This document shows positions 1 through 11,253 of a stretch of 64,000 nt of DNA, piece after piece. The stretch comes from Acidovorax sp. GW101-3H11 (GTDB lineage: Bacteria; Pseudomonadota; Gammaproteobacteria; Burkholderiales; Burkholderiaceae_C). The DNA is taken from NCBI RefSeq assembly GCF_001633105.1, contig NZ_LUKZ01000003.1, positions 62,352-126,351 of the forward strand, read 5' to 3'. The notes beneath the pieces are model-generated. The model was given only the letters and a program-made list of their open reading frames with translations. It had not been told where the DNA came from and did no database searches. Numbering within the stretch: position 1 is the first letter of the stretch; the number at the start of each line of letters is the position of its first letter. A program made the translations under genes and the position numbers.

Positions 1-754
1 TGTTGAGCAGCAGGTGGTCGCGGTTCATGTCCGTGCCGTTGGCCGTGACGCGGGTGCCCACCTCGGCGCCATCGGGGTTGGCGCGGGGCACCACCACCAC
101 GTTGATGCGGTCCAGCAGCGGCTCCAGCAGCCCCTGGGCCAGTTCACTGCTGATGACCAGCAAGGCTTCGCTGCCTGCGGGCTCATCGCCATGCTGCTGG
201 CCGATCAGCACCACCGTGGGACGGCCGCTGTTGTCCAGGCTGGCGGGGTCGGTGCCTGCTGCGCGGGTGAGCAGCAGCCCCTGGATGGGCTCGCCGCGCT
301 GCGAGGTGCCGATGTTGAGCAGCTTGGTGCGTGTAGCGCTACGGGGGACTGCATCCGACAGGGACCGCAGCCATTGGCCCAGCTCGGCGTTGGTGGTGAA
401 GGCCCGGCGATCCTGTGCCAACCCTGGGGTGTTGTAGGACGTTGGCGGGTTGGGGAAACGTGCGGCCACGGCAGCGCTGTAAGGCGGTGCCATGGGGCCT
501 TCGTTCTGCACCACCAGCGGCGCAGTCGGGGGCAGGGGGGGGGACACCACGGCCGCGCGCTGTGGCGGCTGCTGCGGTGGCAGTTGCTGCTGGCCCAGCG
601 GTGCAGGCACCACCGTGCCTTGTTGCGCGCGCGGCAGTGGGGCTGGTGCGGTGGGCCGCTGGGCAGCTGGTGTGGAGGGCCAGGGGGGCAGCGGTGTGCT
701 GCCACAGGCCGTGAGCAGCAGGGCAGCGAGGGTGGCTGAGGTTGTCCAGCGCAT
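1..754 (-). CDS. M14-family zinc carboxypeptidase-like lipoprotein (partial, C-terminus off window)
   Basis: The reading frame is open to the window edge, so the C-terminus is missing. From ATG 754 the protein begins with a lipoprotein signal peptide (MRWTTSATLAALLLTACGS, lipobox LTAC), then a Pro/Gln-rich linker of roughly 60 residues. The catalytic part shows the M14 zinc-ligand motif HGDEPAGSE (H-x-x-E) followed by RANPDGAEVGTRVTANGTD and MNRDH, all typical of metallocarboxypeptidases. It probably trims peptides or peptidoglycan stems in the periplasm while lipid-anchored; the substrate cannot be told from the sequence. An in-frame ATG at 835 would add 27 residues but spoil the signal peptide, so 754 is preferred. 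It is the last visible gene of a minus-strand group. Confidence 0.85.
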   Translation of the reverse strand, partial: MRWTTSATLAALLLTACGSTPLPPWPSTPAAQRPTAPAPLPRAQQGTVVPAPLGQQQLPPQQPPQRAAVVSPPLPPTAPLVVQNEGPMAPPYSAAVAARFPNPPTSYNTPGLAQDRRAFTTNAELGQWLRSLSDAVPRSATRTKLLNIGTSQRGEPIQGLLLTRAAGTDPASLDNSGRPTVVLIGQQHGDEPAGSEALLVISSELAQGLLEPLLDRINVVVVPRANPDGAEVGTRVTANGTDMNRDHLLLN

Positions 755-991
755 GGCCCGCAAAGAAACCGTGACGGGGTGGGCGGTGTCTGTCCCTGCG
801 GGGGGCGTGCGGCGAAGAGATGGGTGCATGGTCATGGGTGTTCTGCCAAGGGATGCCTCGCTGGGGGGCGTCTGTGCCGTTGATATTACCTGTGCAGTTG
901 TGCCCAGCTGTATCGGCGTACATCCCGTTGCAATGCGCTGGTTGACACGGCGAGGGCCTGTGCTCTGGGCCAAATGGTCTTGTGGCGATGG

Positions 992-2035
992 CTACGGTGG
1001 TGACTGTGGTGTTGCGGGCGGCATCTTGAGCCGCAGCAGCGCACGCACAAACCCGTGGTCGGACCGGGTGCGGTCGCGGCTTTCGTGCAGGTGGTCGTTG
1101 AAGTAGTCCACCCGGCGCACATCGCCCACGCTGTTGCGCCCGGTGGCCATGAACTCTTCGCTCACCAGGATCTGGTCGAGCACGGAGGGGGAGCCCTGGT
1201 GGATGTGCGAATACGCCACATCTTTTTTCAGCGCGGCGTCGCCCTGGAGGTCGTAGGCATTGAACAGGGCCACATCCCTGGCCGACCGGTCGTAGGCGAT
1301 CTCGGTGGTGGCACAGATGAGTTGCGTGGTCACGCTGTCGGGCGTGTCGTTGAAGTCGCCCAGCACCACCAGCGGGATGTTGGTGCGGTGTAGGAGGTCG
1401 ATGACCAGGCAGCGCAGTGCCATGGCTTCGGCACCCCGCATGACCAGCGAGCGCAGCGAGGCCAGCGCCATCACCTTGCGGTCGTCGCGGTCCTCGGTGG
1501 GGTGGCCCTGCGCATCCTGCAGAAACTTGGGGCGTTTGGATTTGAGGTGTGCGGTCAGCACATTGAGGGGCTGACCATGTTTCATGCGCAGCGTGGCGAC
1601 CAGGGGCGGGCGCTCGAAGCGGGTGTGCGGCCCCATGCCGGGCACCTCCACCTGGAAGCCCGGGGGGAAGTCAGGAAACGACTGCAGGGCCTCCACCTTG
1701 AGCCGTGTGGCAATGCCCACGCGGGGTGTGCCTTGTGCGCCATGGCGCCCGGTGTCGTTCTCGGCACCGGGGACGGCCACAAAGTCGTAGCGCAGGCCGC
1801 TGCGGCCCAGGGCGCCCTTGAAGGCGGCTTCATCCCAGACCTCCTGCACCGCCAGCACATCGGCGTTGAGCATGCGCAGGCGCTCCCCCAGCCAGGTGAG
1901 CTTGCGCTCGAACTCTGCGGCGCTGTAAGGCTCCTGGTTTTCATAGAACATGCGCCCGGGGTTGGCCAGGTTCAACACATTGCAGGTGGCCACCATCAGG
2001 GTGGCCAGGGGCTGGGGTGGGTCGTTGGGGCGCAT
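992..2035 (-). CDS. Endonuclease/exonuclease/phosphatase (EEP) family protein
   Basis: This 347-residue protein has the EEP (DNase I-like) fold signatures in order: MVATCNVLNLAN near the N-terminus, the metal-binding Glu in VLAVQEVWDE, VLGDFNDTPDS (Asp/Asn catalytic pair) and the C-terminal SDHGFVRALL with the catalytic His. Members hydrolyse phosphodiester bonds in nucleic acids, phosphoinositides or sphingomyelin; this one has no signal peptide, so a cytoplasmic nuclease or phosphatase role is the plain reading. ATG 2035 is chosen because the upstream TTG at 2071 only adds a non-conserved stretch. The substrate is unknown. Confidence 0.85.
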   Translation of the reverse strand: MRPNDPPQPLATLMVATCNVLNLANPGRMFYENQEPYSAAEFERKLTWLGERLRMLNADVLAVQEVWDEAAFKGALGRSGLRYDFVAVPGAENDTGRHGAQGTPRVGIATRLKVEALQSFPDFPPGFQVEVPGMGPHTRFERPPLVATLRMKHGQPLNVLTAHLKSKRPKFLQDAQGHPTEDRDDRKVMALASLRSLVMRGAEAMALRCLVIDLLHRTNIPLVVLGDFNDTPDSVTTQLICATTEIAYDRSARDVALFNAYDLQGDAALKKDVAYSHIHQGSPSVLDQILVSEEFMATGRNSVGDVRRVDYFNDHLHESRDRTRSDHGFVRALLRLKMPPATPQSPP

Positions 2036-2111
2036 GGGGCAGAGGAGCCGGGTAATCCGTAGGGGCAACAAACTTGCGGGTCAGATCTCAAGCGCGGGGA
2101 CTGGGCAGGCG

Positions 2112-2849
2112 TCAAGGCGGCTGCAGCGCGCGCCCCGACAGCACCTGCAGCCCGGGCGGGCCTGACTGTACGGCATGGACCAGCGCACGCCCCACATCGA
2201 CGCCGGGGCGGGCGCGGTAGTTGTCAGGAATGAGCGGGTCCAGCCATTTGAAGAGCTGGATGGAGAAGGATTCGGCCGGGCGTGTGGCCTGCTGCAAAGC
2301 CTGGCGCTCGCCAATCATCAGGGAGGGGCGGGTAATGACCAGGGTGGCAAAGCCCAGGGCTTTCAGATCGCGCTCGACCTCGCCCTTGACGCGGTTGTAG
2401 AAGATGCGTGAGAGCGCATTCGCGCCCATGGCGGTCACTACGCCGCAGCGGCTTGCGCCCGCGGCACGTGCTGCCTGCGCGGTGGCCATGACGGCGTCGT
2501 AGTCCACCTTGCGAAAAGCGCTTTGGCTGCCCGCCGCCGCGATGGTGGTGCCCAGGGTGATGTAGACATGGTCCACCGCAGGCAATGCGGGCAGGTCGGA
2601 GAAATCGACCGCGTGCAGTTGCAGCCGAGGATGGGCCAGCGCCGGAGGGCGCCGGTCCCGGGCATGCAGCACATGGATGGTGGCTGCTGCGCCCAGGGAG
2701 GCTGTCGGGTGAGGTGGCGAGGTGCCCGCAGCGGCCGCTGGCGCCGCCGCGTGGCCCCCCGACGGGGTGGTGTCAGCGGTTAAAAGAGCCGCGAGGACCG
2801 CCCGACCCACGAGGCCCGTTGCCCCGGCCACCAGAATTGCCGCCGCCAT
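2112..2849 (-). CDS. NAD(P)-binding atypical SDR / NAD-dependent epimerase-like protein
   Basis: This 245-residue protein starts with a Rossmann dinucleotide-binding motif ([16 protein letters not shown], GxxGxxG) and has [10 protein letters not shown], matching the YxxxK element of short-chain dehydrogenases, then [12 protein letters not shown]. It resembles the HTATIP2/YbjT-like atypical SDRs, which bind NADPH and are often regulatory or act on unknown small molecules. The start overlaps the 3' end of the upstream helicase gene by 77 nt in another frame, so translation is probably coupled. A Pro/Ala-rich insert lies around residues 28-50. Confidence 0.85.
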   Translation of the reverse strand: MAAAILVAGATGLVGRAVLAALLTADTTPSGGHAAAPAAAAGTSPPHPTASLGAAATIHVLHARDRRPPALAHPRLQLHAVDFSDLPALPAVDHVYITLGTTIAAAGSQSAFRKVDYDAVMATAQAARAAGASRCGVVTAMGANALSRIFYNRVKGEVERDLKALGFATLVITRPSLMIGERQALQQATRPAESFSIQLFKWLDPLIPDNYRARPGVDVGRALVHAVQSGPPGLQVLSGRALQPP

Positions 2850-4584
2850 AGCCGCCACCTCCACCGTTGCCGCCACGATAACCGCCACCACCACGGCGAC
2901 CGCCGCCGCCCATGCTGTCTACGCTGGTGCGCATCGGGTCAGGCTGTCCACCGGCCGCATGGCCCGAGTGGCGGTTGCCGGGGTTGCTGTGGCCCGAGTG
3001 TGTACCCAGGTGGGCATTGGCGCGTGGGGGTTGCGAATCGTCATAGCGATTGCCGCCGCCGCCACCTTCATAACCACCGCCACCGGAGCGACCGCGTGCA
3101 GGAGCCTGGCCACCGGCGCGTGCACCGCCGCCCTGGCCACCACCACCGGCACCACCAGCACGGCCACCACGTGGACCATTGCCGCCGCCATTCGCTGCGG
3201 CACCGCCACCGGCGCGCCCGCCACGGCCACCGCCGCCATTGCCACCACCGGCAGGTCGGGGGCCGCGCTCGCTGCCGCCGTTGCCAGCGCCCTGGCCGGC
3301 CTTGTTGGTGCGAATGCGTTCCATCATTTCGCTGCGGGCGGCCTTGGCGGCTGCCTGCATCACGTCACGGCTCGGGGGCTTGCCTGCGCCGCCCCAGATG
3401 GTCTGGCGGCCCATGGCGATGGGTTCGGCCTTTTCACCTGCATCGGGGCCAAAGCCTTCAATGACCTGCACGGGGATCTGCTGCTTGGTGAAGCGCTCGA
3501 TCTCCATCATGAAGCCTTCTTCGTCCATGCAGACCAGGCTCACGGCTTCGCCCGTTGCGCCTGCGCGGCCGGTGCGGCCAATGCGGTGCACGTAATCCTC
3601 CGAGACGTTCGGGATTTCGTAATTCACCACATGGGGCAGGTCGTCGATGTCGATGCCGCGTGCTGCGATGTCGGTGGCCACCAGCGCGCGGATGTCACCG
3701 CTCTTGAAGCCGGCCAGGGCCTGCGTGCGGGCGCTCTGGCTCTTGTTGCCGTGCAGGGCCATGGCCTGAACGCCGTTCTTGGTCAGGAACTCGGCCACGT
3801 TGTTGGCGCCGAACTTGGTGCGGGTGAACACCAGCACCTGGCTCCAGTTGTGCTGCTGGATGATGTGCAGCAGCACCTGTTTCTTCTTGCCACGGCCCAC
3901 GGGGTGGATCACCTGGGTGATGCGCTGCACCGTGGTGTTGCGGGGGGTGACCTGGATGCTTTGCGGGTTCTTGAGCAGTGTGTTGGCCAGGTCGCGGATC
4001 TCGTCGCTGAAGGTGGCGGAGAACAGCAGGCTCTGCTTGTCCTTGGGCACCAGGGCCAGCACCTTCTTCACGTCGTGGATGAAGCCCATGTCCAGCATGC
4101 GGTCGGCTTCGTCGAGCACCAGCACTTCCACGGTGGACAGGTCCAGGAAGCCCTGCTGCTGCAGGTCCAGCAGGCGACCCGGGGTGGCCACCAGGATGTC
4201 CACGCCGCGCTTGATGCGGTCGATCTGCGGGTTCATGCCCACGCCGCCGAAGACGACGGTGGAGTTGATGTCGAGGTACTTGCCGTATTCGCGTACGGAC
4301 TCTTCCACCTGGGCGGCCAGTTCACGGGTGGGGGTCAGCACCAGGGCACGGATGCCCTTGCCGCCGAACTTGTTCTTGGGGGCTGTGCCTTGCGAGAGGC
4401 GGTGCAGCATGGGCAGGGTGAACGCGGCGGTCTTGCCCGTGCCAGTCTGGGCGCCGGCCAGCAGGTCGTGGCCTTCCAGAACAGCGGGAATGGCCTGTGC
4501 CTGAATGGGCGTGGGGGTCTCGTAGCCCGTTTCGTGCACGGCCTTCAGGATGGCAGGAGCCAGGTTCAGTTCGTCAAATGTCAT
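2773..4584 (-). CDS. rhlE: DEAD-box ATP-dependent RNA helicase, RhlE type
   Basis: This 603-residue RNA helicase remodels RNA and ribosome-assembly or degradosome substrates. The motifs are complete: Q motif near [11 protein letters not shown], Walker A AQTGTGKT (residues 45-52), PTRELA, DEAD (158-161), SAT, then [15 protein letters not shown] and [12 protein letters not shown] in the second RecA domain. The last 200 or so residues form a Gly/Arg-rich tail with many RGG-like repeats, typical of RhlE and able to bind RNA non-specifically. Start ATG 4584 gives [10 protein letters not shown], the usual N-terminus; longer upstream reading is non-coding. The 3' end overlaps the reductase gene. The gene is divergent from ettA across about 250 nt, where I see no convincing promoter. 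Confidence 0.95.
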   Translation of the reverse strand: MTFDELNLAPAILKAVHETGYETPTPIQAQAIPAVLEGHDLLAGAQTGTGKTAAFTLPMLHRLSQGTAPKNKFGGKGIRALVLTPTRELAAQVEESVREYGKYLDINSTVVFGGVGMNPQIDRIKRGVDILVATPGRLLDLQQQGFLDLSTVEVLVLDEADRMLDMGFIHDVKKVLALVPKDKQSLLFSATFSDEIRDLANTLLKNPQSIQVTPRNTTVQRITQVIHPVGRGKKKQVLLHIIQQHNWSQVLVFTRTKFGANNVAEFLTKNGVQAMALHGNKSQSARTQALAGFKSGDIRALVATDIAARGIDIDDLPHVVNYEIPNVSEDYVHRIGRTGRAGATGEAVSLVCMDEEGFMMEIERFTKQQIPVQVIEGFGPDAGEKAEPIAMGRQTIWGGAGKPPSRDVMQAAAKAARSEMMERIRTNKAGQGAGNGGSERGPRPAGGGNGGGGRGGRAGGGAAANGGGNGPRGGRAGGAGGGGQGGGARAGGQAPARGRSGGGGYEGGGGGNRYDDSQPPRANAHLGTHSGHSNPGNRHSGHAAGGQPDPMRTSVDSMGGGGRRGGGGYRGGNGGGGGYGGGNSGGRGNGPRGSGGPRGSFNR

Positions 4585-4834
4585 GTCTTTGGATGCGCCC
4601 GTCCGGGGCGCTGGGTATCGGCCTGTCGTACAACCGGGGGGTTGTCGAGCCAGTCTCAGGCTGATGAGGTTCAGGATTGGGAGCCCGGAAGCGTTGCTTC
4701 TTTCGTCCCCAGCAGTGTGCTGATGTGACGGGCAACTGGAGCCCGCTACGGTGGGTATTGTCGCATGGCCTGATAATCTAGGTTTGCACGCAGAATTTCT
4801 GCTGCCCACTTTCGCAGGTTTAAGACACAAGCAA

Positions 4835-6496
<1,662 letters not shown>

Positions 6497-6499
6497 GCC

Positions 6500-6540
6500 G
6501 CTGGTAGCCAGCTCAAAGACCTGAATCCAGCCTTCAGGTC
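6500..6540 (+). other. Two adjacent hairpins in the ettA-DUF1631 gap
   Basis: GCTGG-TAG-CCAGC (6500-6512) is followed by GACCTGAA-7 nt-TTCAGGTC (6518-6540), both perfect stems. Neither is followed by a T run, so they are not standard intrinsic terminators. They may protect the ettA mRNA end or be a weak bidirectional structure. Confidence 0.45.
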
Positions 6541-6585
6541 AAGTAGGATTGCAACTGGAAACCTGTTCGCCGACTCCTCCCCACC

Positions 6586-9105
6586 ATGTCCCAGCAGCCT
6601 GCGTCTCGTACGAGAACCGTGTTTCGTGCCTGTGTCGTCAACGCCGTGCGCGGGGGCGAGGCATTGATGCAGCAGCTGGTCAAGGTCACCCAAGGGGCCT
6701 TGGCGGAGGAAGAGACGGGCAGCGTCGGCATCCAGCAGCGCAATCTGATCAGCGACAGCCTGCGCTACCTCAACCAGCATGAGGCTGCGCTGGTCAAGGG
6801 TTACCCCATGGCCCTGCTGGAAATCTTTGCAGAGGGGCCTGCTGTCACCAAGGGGCGCAATTCGGCCGACGACACCGGCATGGATTTCGGTGAGCTGTCG
6901 CTCATGGACGAGAACGAGATGCTGGCGCAGGTGGAGCTCTCCAAGGCCCAGCAATCGGCCTTGCATGCCACCGATGCTGTGCTGGCTGAACTCAATACCC
7001 TGGTCAGCGCGGCACAGGGGTTGCGCAGTGTGCAGCCCGAGCGCAACCCGCTGCGCCCCGAAAGTTACATACGGGCCCTGCAGCGGGTGGTCAGCGATAC
7101 GGGTGTGTCCCCCGAAGTCCGGCAGCTCTGGATGCAGCACATGCGGGACTTGCTGGGCAAGCTGCTCGTAGAGGAATACAAAAACACCGCCAAGAGCCTG
7201 CGCGAGCATGGTGTCCAGCCCGTGGGCTATGCCGTGCTGGGCACGCCTTCGGGCGGCGGCGGCCGCAACAGCGGCCCGGGCACGGGCTATGGGCAGGGGG
7301 GCTATGGTGGTCCTGGAACCGGCTATGGCACCGGGTATTCGGGCTACGGCCATTCAATGAACGCCCCCATGGGCGACTACGGCAACACCGGCTACGGCAG
7401 GGGCGTGGGGCCGTCCACGGGCTGGAGCGGAGACTCCCAGCAAGCGCCGATGTCGGCGGCGGTCGATGCGGCCGAAGAAGCCCTGCTCACGGTGGGCATC
7501 CTGCGCCAGATGCTGGCCGGTGGCGATCCGTTTGCGCCCCCTGGCTATGGGGCCGTGGTTGCGCAACCTGTGGCAGGGCAACCCGGATGGGTGGATCCCC
7601 GCGCGGGCACGGCCAGCGCGCAGTCTTCGCTGTCCGGGGCGTACTTCCCCGCAGGGGCGGCTGCCGAGGCCATCGAAGACATGGCCCAGCTGGAGCGTCT
7701 GGTGGGGCGACTGGCGGGTGGTGTTGGTGCCAGCCAAGGGGGCTCATTGCCAGTGCCCTTGTCTGGGTGGCGCGGCCCAGGGGTGGCGCCGGTGGTGTAT
7801 GCCTCCATGCCCATGGAGGCCGCGACGCAGTCCACCGCCATGGCAGTGGAGGTGGTCGGGCGCATGATGGCGAACATCGCGCAGGATGCGCGCTTGCTGC
7901 CCCCCGTCCAGCTGGCGGTCAAGAGCCTGGAGCCTGCGCTCAAGCAACTGGTGCACCACGATGGGCGCTTTTTTACCGATGGCACCCATCCCGCGCGCCG
8001 CCTGCTTGACGAGTTGACCCAGCGCAGCCTGGCTTTTACCGCCGAGACAGACCAGGGATTCAGCCGCTTCATGCGCCTGGTCACGGAAGCCGTAGAGCAC
8101 CTGTCCACCAACGAGATCAAAGACGCCGGTCCTTTCGATACCGTGCTCAAGGCGCTGCAGTCGGCTTGGGACAAGCAAGAACAGAAAATCAAGGCAGAGC
8201 AGGAGGCCGAGGAAAAAGCCCGCCTGCATGCCGAGCAGCGGGAGCTGCTGGCTGAAAAGGTGGCGGCGGATATCCGCAAGCTGCCTGACCTGGAGCAGGT
8301 GCCTGCCGATATTCTTGACTTCGCCGCAGGCCCCTGGGCCGACGTGATTGCCCTGGCGCAGGTGATGAACAGCGACGGCGGCAAGGACGACCCGGGGGGT
8401 TACCTGGCGCTGGTGCCCGTGCTGCTGTGGAGTGCCCAGCCGGATTTGACACGGCAAGAGCCGGACCGGCTCAATGACGCCATTCCCGGGCTGCTCGCCA
8501 AGCTGCGCAAGGGCCTCAAGACCGTCAACTACCCGGCAGTCCAGACCAGCGCCTTGCTCCAGCGCCTGGTGGGGTTGCACCAGGAGGCCTTTGAAAAGCC
8601 AGCCCCCGTCGTCGCACCAGAGCCCGTGGTGGAGGTCCCCCCCGAGGCCGTAGCCGCCGAAGCGCCGCCTGCCGTGCCCGAAGAGGCCGAGGGCAGCAGC
8701 ACACCGCCCGTGGAAGCGCCCGACCCCTATGCCGATTTTGTGATCGGTGCTTGGGTGGAGCTGGTGACCAATGGGCGCGTGGTGCGCACGCAGCTCACCT
8801 GGGCCAGCCCCCATGGCACGCTGTTCCTGTTCACCGCGCCAGACGCCAGCACCCAGTCCATGACGCGGCGTATGCGGGACAAGCTGGCCCAGGAAGGGGC
8901 GCTGCGCGTGGTGCTAGCGCTTCCCCCCAAGGGGGCCAGCCGCGCAGCCGATGCCGCTGGTGCAGGGGCTGCAGGCGCTGATCGCAGGCCATCCGATGGT
9001 CGGGCCTCCGGTGCACGGCCATCATCCAGCTCCAAGATGGCGCCACTGTCCAAGTCGGCGCCTCTCTCGCCCTCGTCGGGCGCCAAGTCTTCCAAAAGCC
9101 GCTGA
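6586..9105 (+). CDS. DUF1631 family protein
   Basis: This 839-residue cytoplasmic protein has the DUF1631 architecture common in Beta- and Gammaproteobacteria. The N-terminal part carries a helical region (LISDSLRYLNQHEAALVKGY); a long helical middle includes a charged coiled-coil-like stretch near residues 525-560. The C-terminal beta-rich segment is VIGAWVELVTNGRVVRTQL...SPHGTLFLF, which resembles a PilZ-like barrel. Residues about 221-285 are an unusual Gly/Tyr-rich, low-complexity insert with repeated GYG units. Function is unknown; old annotations call it thymidine phosphorylase without support. ATG 6586 starts a conserved MSQQP-type N-terminus. It ends 25 nt before the convergent TAXI gene. 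Confidence 0.85.
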   Translation: MSQQPASRTRTVFRACVVNAVRGGEALMQQLVKVTQGALAEEETGSVGIQQRNLISDSLRYLNQHEAALVKGYPMALLEIFAEGPAVTKGRNSADDTGMDFGELSLMDENEMLAQVELSKAQQSALHATDAVLAELNTLVSAAQGLRSVQPERNPLRPESYIRALQRVVSDTGVSPEVRQLWMQHMRDLLGKLLVEEYKNTAKSLREHGVQPVGYAVLGTPSGGGGRNSGPGTGYGQGGYGGPGTGYGTGYSGYGHSMNAPMGDYGNTGYGRGVGPSTGWSGDSQQAPMSAAVDAAEEALLTVGILRQMLAGGDPFAPPGYGAVVAQPVAGQPGWVDPRAGTASAQSSLSGAYFPAGAAAEAIEDMAQLERLVGRLAGGVGASQGGSLPVPLSGWRGPGVAPVVYASMPMEAATQSTAMAVEVVGRMMANIAQDARLLPPVQLAVKSLEPALKQLVHHDGRFFTDGTHPARRLLDELTQRSLAFTAETDQGFSRFMRLVTEAVEHLSTNEIKDAGPFDTVLKALQSAWDKQEQKIKAEQEAEEKARLHAEQRELLAEKVAADIRKLPDLEQVPADILDFAAGPWADVIALAQVMNSDGGKDDPGGYLALVPVLLWSAQPDLTRQEPDRLNDAIPGLLAKLRKGLKTVNYPAVQTSALLQRLVGLHQEAFEKPAPVVAPEPVVEVPPEAVAAEAPPAVPEEAEGSSTPPVEAPDPYADFVIGAWVELVTNGRVVRTQLTWASPHGTLFLFTAPDASTQSMTRRMRDKLAQEGALRVVLALPPKGASRAADAAGAGAAGADRRPSDGRASGARPSSSSKMAPLSKSAPLSPSSGAKSSKSR

Positions 9106-9129
9106 GTTTCCCCGCCTGGTTTTTTGTGG

Positions 9130-10497
9130 TCAGGAGGCTTCTGCCTCCGGAATCGGCTTGGGCTCTCCCCCCTCCGACACCCGAAGGAGTTTTTTGCGGA
9201 CCAGGTGAATGTGGTTGCGCAGGGCGTACAGCTCATCGGCATAGGAGAGAGGCACGCTCACTTTTTCGGCCTGGGCTTCCAGCGCGCTGAGGGCCTTGAG
9301 CAACTCGGCCGTGTCGGTTTTGCCGATCTCCAGGTCGCTCTCAATCTCGCGCAGGCGGCCATACCAGCGGAACACCCGCGAGCGCACGCGGAACTGGTAC
9401 AGCGGCGGCACGATGCGTGACAGCGGCAGCATGATCGCCAGCAGAATGCCCAGCACCAGCCACATGCGCTCGATCAGATTGGCAATCCAGAACGGCAGAT
9501 AGCGCTGCAGCATGGGCACGGCCTCGTTCATGGCGCGATCGGCTTCCTTGGCAGTGGGCAATTCGCTATTGCGCGCGTTGGGGAACTCGCGCGCGCGGTT
9601 GAACCAGCCTGCGCCACTGTGCAGCTTCTGGGCATTCTGTGCAAACAGCGTGAGCAAGGCCGGGTGGGTGCCCTCGCGGGCCAGCAGCGATGTGGTGGAC
9701 GCCACCAGCCGCACGTCCCTCACCGGCACGTTGCTGGCCAGATCCACCACGCCGCGCGGCAGGGTGACTGGTGTCAGGAAGGGGAAGCGCCGTGCATAGG
9801 CCTCGTGCTGCGCGAAGTCCAGCAACTGGACGCCAGGGGTTTGCAGCAGCATCTGCACCATCAGGGATTCGGGGGCCGATGCGAACACCAGCGCGTCCAG
9901 CTTGCCCGCCAGGAAGTCCACGGTGGCCGGGGTCTGGTCCAGGCGCGAGAGCTTGACGGCCCCCCGCTCGACCTTGTTGGCCTCCAGCAGGCGCTCCATC
10001 AGCGTGGGCACGCCACTGCCTTGTGAGCCCACATTCACATGCAGGCCACGCAGCTGCCGCAGTCCATCCAGCCGGGGCGTGTTGTACATGCGCTGCGCCG
10101 TCTCTGTGCGGTAGAACAGCCACACAGGCTCCACAAACAGGTTGCCCAGCGACACCAGTTCATCGGGGTCGTCGGGCAGGAGTTCGGCGGTTCCGCCCTG
10201 TACGAAGGCCACATCCGCCTTGCCTTCGCGCAGCAGTTGCAGGTTGTGCGATGAGCCTTCGCTGGGCAACAGCACCACCTCGATGCCATCCACTGCGAGT
10301 GCCTTCTGGTAGCGCTTGCCAAACTCTTCGTAGGCGCTTTGCGCTGGCCCGGTGGCCAGGGTCACTGTTTTAGGCGGATTGGGGTTGAGCCACCAGTAAG
10401 CCAGCGCCAGCAGCCCCACGGCAAGAAAAGCGAGCGGACCGGCGGAAACGATCAGATCGCGCAGGGAGAGCAGGGTGTTGCGAAAGGCCTGGGACAT
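9130..10497 (-). CDS. TAXI family TRAP transporter solute-binding protein
   Basis: This 455-residue protein belongs to the TAXI (TRAP-associated extracytoplasmic immunogenic) solute-binding family. It has an N-terminal membrane anchor (AGPLAFLAVGLLALAYWWL), then KTVTLATGPAQSAYEEFGKRYQ and GKADVAFVQGGTAE, the family's ligand-binding core. A second hydrophobic segment (MWLVLGILLAIMLPLSRIV, residues about 360-380) is followed by a cytoplasmic coiled tail of about 75 residues. No TRAP permease genes are adjacent, so it may be an orphan sensor-like or stand-alone binding protein anchored in the inner membrane. ATG 10497 is supported by the hydrophobic N-terminus; the ligand is unknown. Confidence 0.85.
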   Translation of the reverse strand: MSQAFRNTLLSLRDLIVSAGPLAFLAVGLLALAYWWLNPNPPKTVTLATGPAQSAYEEFGKRYQKALAVDGIEVVLLPSEGSSHNLQLLREGKADVAFVQGGTAELLPDDPDELVSLGNLFVEPVWLFYRTETAQRMYNTPRLDGLRQLRGLHVNVGSQGSGVPTLMERLLEANKVERGAVKLSRLDQTPATVDFLAGKLDALVFASAPESLMVQMLLQTPGVQLLDFAQHEAYARRFPFLTPVTLPRGVVDLASNVPVRDVRLVASTTSLLAREGTHPALLTLFAQNAQKLHSGAGWFNRAREFPNARNSELPTAKEADRAMNEAVPMLQRYLPFWIANLIERMWLVLGILLAIMLPLSRIVPPLYQFRVRSRVFRWYGRLREIESDLEIGKTDTAELLKALSALEAQAEKVSVPLSYADELYALRNHIHLVRKKLLRVSEGGEPKPIPEAEAS

Positions 10498-10727
10498 GGG
10501 ATGGGGATGAAGATCACAAAAGCAGCGGGGGCAGGTGCGACACCGTACATGGGGTGGGACCAAAAGAATGCCCCCCGCAGAAAGACTGTTCGGCGGCCCT
10601 GTGGATTATCCCGGGCCTTGGGGTGCGTGGCGGGCGGAAGTCCGCGCCACCCCAACCCCAGCTGGTCGCAGCGGAGCAGTGCGGGGCAAGGGGGCGGCAA
10701 GACAGCCCGCCGCTCCTTGCCCACGGC

Positions 10728-11243
10728 CTACTGTGGCTGGCGCCGCCGTTGGCGCTCGTAGGCGATGCACTCCTGCAGGGACAAGAGGTCGTCCTGGTTG
10801 CCGTCAGCGGCCTCGAAGTAGGCCATGCGCGCCTGCACCACCTCCGAGAAAGACAGCTTGCCATCGGCGTCCTTGTCGGCCGCAGCCAGCCGCCGCAGTG
10901 CGCCCTTGCCGATGCGGGGCACCTGGCCCAGTTGAGCCAGGTGCACATAGCCCTGTGCATCGGGCCCCAGGCTGTGCCAGCTTTGCACGATGTCCTGGTG
11001 GAACTCGTCCAGCGACACGTTTCCATCGTGGTTGAGGTCGGCCGATGAACAAATGGCCTGGAGGCGGTCGGCGAGGGGCCGGGCCGCCTGCTTGGGGCCC
11101 GCCTTGGCGGGCCGGGCCGGGGTGGTGGGGGAGGTCACGGGGGCATCGGCTGCGTGGGCTACCGGGGCAGCAGCCAGGAAGGCCAACGAGGCCAGAGCGC
11201 AGGTGGCTGCGCAGAGGCTGTGAACGGTATTTTTCATCATCAT
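10728..11243 (-). CDS. Secreted EF-hand calcium-binding protein
   Basis: This 171-residue protein has a signal peptide (NTVHSLCAATCALASLAFLA...AHA) and two good EF-hand loops, DLNHDGNVSLDEF and DKDADGKLSFSEV, plus a weaker third loop DGNQDDLLSLQE. It should bind Ca2+ in the periplasm or outside the cell. Three consecutive ATGs occur at the start; the first (11243) is spaced about 7 nt after AAGGAG and is chosen. It lies 10 nt downstream of the lectin-domain gene and is probably co-transcribed with it. Confidence 0.85.
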   Translation of the reverse strand: MMMKNTVHSLCAATCALASLAFLAAAPVAHAADAPVTSPTTPARPAKAGPKQAARPLADRLQAICSSADLNHDGNVSLDEFHQDIVQSWHSLGPDAQGYVHLAQLGQVPRIGKGALRRLAAADKDADGKLSFSEVVQARMAYFEAADGNQDDLLSLQECIAYERQRRRQPQ

Positions 11244-11253
11244 CACGCACTCC

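Noticed and set aside
2722-4728. 668-codon open frame antisense to rhlE
   Set aside because: Low-complexity Ala/Thr and Gln/His sequence with no family match, opposite a conserved helicase.
4749-4777. Promoter upstream of ettA (GATAAT at 4772)
   Set aside because: No -35 with acceptable spacing; left as a comment under ettA only.
10625-10665. GC-rich hairpin as terminator of the EF-hand gene
   Set aside because: Good stem but no T run on either strand.
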